Shown: in pieces, positions 5,245 to 6,926 of the stretch
Numbering within the stretch: position 1 is the stretch's first letter
Layout: every line of letters starts with the position of its first letter
Source: Candidatus Zhuqueibacterota bacterium
GTDB taxonomy: Bacteria; Zhuqueibacterota; Zhuqueibacteria; Residuimicrobiales; Residuimicrobiaceae
Assembly: GCA_016934435.1 (NCBI GenBank)
Contig: JAFGSU010000444.1
Coordinates: 1-6,926 of the forward strand
DNA: 6,926 nucleotides
Direction of reading: 5' to 3'
Program-made: the position numbers and the translations under genes
Notes under the pieces: model-generated
The model's database searches: none
The model's input: the letters and a program-made list of their open reading frames with translations, nothing else
What the model was told of the DNA's origin: nothing

Positions 5245-6309
5245 ATGCCATCTTTTCATTCCAAACGCGTGATCCTTTTTCTTCTTTTAACCTTCGCCCT
5301 GTCTTGGGGATTTGAACTGCTAATCGCTCTCACCATCAAACAAAAAGCCTATCTGGCAACGGGAATGCACCCCCTGGGTATGTTTTTCCCGGCCTGCTCG
5401 GCGCTGATCCTGCAGATGTTCGTCTTCAGGGACAGTCCGATTTATTTCAGCACCTTCAAAGATTCTGCCCGGTGGATTTTCTATAGCTTTTTCCTGCTCA
5501 CGGTGGTGTACAGCGTCTTTACCCTGCTCGCTCTGTTCACCCACATTAGACCGTTGATCCTGCAGGCGGTCGGCGCGATTTTCGTCACTTTGTGGACGTT
5601 CGTGGTTTTTTATACGTTTGGCAAATCCAGCCCGGCAAGCCTGCAAACCGCCGGATTGCAGTTGGGGAACACAAGTTTAGGTGTGCGCTTTATCGGCGGT
5701 GTGGTTCTGTTTTTGTTGGTGCAAGCGGCGCTGAACTGGATTTTCGGACTGGGCAAATTCCCGGGCATCCTCGACCGCGTTGGCGGCGTGCCGGTTGGTG
5801 GCGGTCTCTATCCCTTTGCCGTATTCGTCTTTTTTTTGATATCGGTCGTAGGCACACCCCTGAGCGCTCTGGCTGTGCTCTTTGGCGAAGAATACGGCTG
5901 GCGCGGATTCCTCCATAAGGAACTGATAAAACTGGGACCGCGCACCGGCGTTTTTTTGGTGGGGTTGATCTGGGGCGTCTGGCATTTTCCCATTATCCTC
6001 AGCGGCATTCACACTTATCCGGCAACAGCGACCGGTTTGTTGTTGGGCATGGTTTTCTTCGTGCTGGTTGGATTCGTATTCAGTTATGCGGTGATGAAAA
6101 CTAAGAGCATCTGGGTCGTCTGCTTCATGCACGGCATCATGAACAGTATCTATCCTTTTGTGTTGAATCACCTCAATCGTCCCCATGACAAAGTTTTTTC
6201 CTTCGGGCTGGGTATTTATGGATTGATCTGTCTGGCGGCTATCGGAGGGCTTATCATGAGGGATCCGATCTGGCGTTCTGCGAATGAAGCTCTGCGCCGA
6301 ACGGGTTGA
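5245..6309 (+). CDS. CPBP family intramembrane metalloprotease/glutamic-type endopeptidase (Abi/CAAX, PF02517)
   Basis: The protein has 354 residues and is strongly hydrophobic, with roughly eight to ten membrane segments (for example about 8-30, 77-98, 104-125, 148-168, 189-212, 233-252, 262-284, 289-309 and 318-337). The C-terminal half carries the CPBP motifs in order: GEEYGWRG with Glu215, Glu216 and Arg220; WGVWHFP with His247; and HGIMN with His296 and Asn300. These are the conserved active-site residues of the CAAX prenyl protease/Rce1-like family, which cleaves substrates within or at the membrane. Bacterial members have varied and mostly unknown substrates, including bacteriocin self-immunity and maturation. 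No peptide, bacteriocin or prenylation gene lies beside it, so no substrate can be named. The N-terminal half (about 1-140) is not conserved in any way I recognise. The nearest downstream gene starts 115 bp later. Confidence 0.9.
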   Translation: MPSFHSKRVILFLLLTFALSWGFELLIALTIKQKAYLATGMHPLGMFFPACSALILQMFVFRDSPIYFSTFKDSARWIFYSFFLLTVVYSVFTLLALFTHIRPLILQAVGAIFVTLWTFVVFYTFGKSSPASLQTAGLQLGNTSLGVRFIGGVVLFLLVQAALNWIFGLGKFPGILDRVGGVPVGGGLYPFAVFVFFLISVVGTPLSALAVLFGEEYGWRGFLHKELIKLGPRTGVFLVGLIWGVWHFPIILSGIHTYPATATGLLLGMVFFVLVGFVFSYAVMKTKSIWVVCFMHGIMNSIYPFVLNHLNRPHDKVFSFGLGIYGLICLAAIGGLIMRDPIWRSANEALRRTG

Positions 6310-6424
6310 GGAATCAGCTGTTCCTGAGCGATATCGAAGCGTCTGACACTCGATCACGCCAATATCTGAACGGTAAACATTTCGAATGTAACCTCTTTCA
6401 AAGAAGTGAATTTGGAGGACGTCC

Positions 6425-6898
6425 ATGCCGCAACTGGTAAAAGGAGGCAAACACGTTTTCGCCTGGACGCTCGTCGGCGATGACGGCCGCATCGTCATCC
6501 CGCCGGAAGCCCTGGCAGAGTATCGGTTGCACAAAGCCGGAAAACTGATCATGGCGCCCGGCAGCCGCACCTCGGGCGGATTCAGCCTGGGCGCGGTGGA
6601 GATGCTCGAAAAATCCCCCCTGGGATCGGTGCTGTCCGCACACCCGAAATTGCGCCAATTCCAGCTGCCGGCCGGCGAGATCGTCCTGCTCGGGAACAAA
6701 CCCTATTGCTGGGTTCCCCTGCAAAACGGCCTCGTCGTCGTTCCGCCGCAAACCATGAAAAAGTACGGCGTCAACATCGGCGACCGGCTGCTGGTGATCA
6801 GAGGCAGCGGCCTGGCGCTCGGATTCGCCGTGCGCGGGCCCATCGTGGCGGAGGCGGAAAAACATCCCGAGCTGGCGATATTTTCGCTGCGGCGATGA
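6425..6898 (+). CDS. Protein with two tandem SpoVT/AbrB-like halves, probable DNA-binding regulator
   Basis: The protein has 157 residues, a good GGAGG at 6414-6418 and a 6-nt spacer to the ATG. It is an internal duplication. Half 1 (about 8-81) has GRIVIPPEALAEYRL (21-35), GSRTSGGFSL (46-55) and HPKLRQFQL (73-81). Half 2 (about 90-155) has GLVVVPPQTMKKYGV (102-116), GDRLLVIRGSGLALGF (119-134) and HPELAIFSL (147-155). The GRIVIP-(E)-x-G(D) pattern followed by beta strands is that of the swapped-hairpin AbrB/MazE/SpoVT fold, which normally binds DNA as a dimer; here one chain could supply both halves. There is no signal peptide or membrane segment, so it should be cytoplasmic. No toxin gene follows in the 28 bp left before the window ends, so a MazE-type antitoxin role is unsupported. 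I infer a transcriptional regulator; the target is unknown. Confidence 0.75.
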   Translation: MPQLVKGGKHVFAWTLVGDDGRIVIPPEALAEYRLHKAGKLIMAPGSRTSGGFSLGAVEMLEKSPLGSVLSAHPKLRQFQLPAGEIVLLGNKPYCWVPLQNGLVVVPPQTMKKYGVNIGDRLLVIRGSGLALGFAVRGPIVAEAEKHPELAIFSLRR

Positions 6899-6926
6899 AT
6901 AGTAATTTGAATCCAATCCGTACAGA

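Noticed and set aside
6309..6325. Terminator after the CPBP protease gene (AGGAA/TTCCT)
   Set aside because: The stem is only 5 bp and no T-tract follows.
5677..6699. 340-residue minus-strand frame
   Set aside because: It is antisense to both the CPBP protease and the AbrB-like gene, is unusually rich in Gln, His and Arg, and spans two well-supported genes.

Overview
The window looks like chromosomal DNA from an anaerobic or facultative, Gram-negative-type bacterium of moderate GC content. This rests on an exported octaheme cytochrome c of the hydroxylamine oxidoreductase (HAO) family, which implies a periplasm, and on a large exported LysM lytic transglycosylase of the MltD type. The gene style and the repeat-rich spacers suggest the FCB/Calditrichota-KSB1 area, but that is an impression with no marker gene behind it. 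No rRNA, tRNA, CRISPR array, transposase or phage gene is visible.

Layout. Positions 1-99 hold a tandem repeat with a 33-bp period that runs off the left edge. Positions 126-1625 (minus) encode the HAO-family protein with eight CxxCH heme sites. Positions 1626-2319 are a divergent intergenic region. It carries two diverged copies of one ~47-nt stem-loop motif, each pointing in the direction of the gene on its side, plus further hairpins nearer the plus-strand gene. Positions 2320-4329 (plus) encode the secreted lytic transglycosylase with LysM modules. Positions 4330-5244 are a ~900-bp gene-free stretch. Its first half is a mosaic of direct repeats, an inverted pair of the widespread 'TGTCATTGCGAG' type and four tight tetraloop hairpins. 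Its second half is AT-rich and nearly featureless. Positions 5245-6309 (plus) encode a CPBP (Abi/CAAX) intramembrane protease, and 6425-6898 (plus) a protein made of two SpoVT/AbrB-like halves.

The genes do not form an evident pathway. The cytochrome is transcribed away from the others and belongs to periplasmic nitrogen-oxide chemistry. The transglycosylase and the membrane protease are envelope functions. The last gene is a likely DNA-binding regulator with its own strong ribosome binding site. The last two plus-strand genes could be co-transcribed across a 115-bp gap, but nothing proves it. No clear rho-independent terminator is visible.

I see no convincing new multi-gene system. The points most worth following are the catalytic-site variant in the HAO-family protein, the duplicated stem-loop motif between the divergent genes, the 33-bp repeat whose unit keeps frames open on both strands, and the hairpin/repeat block at 4354-4737.
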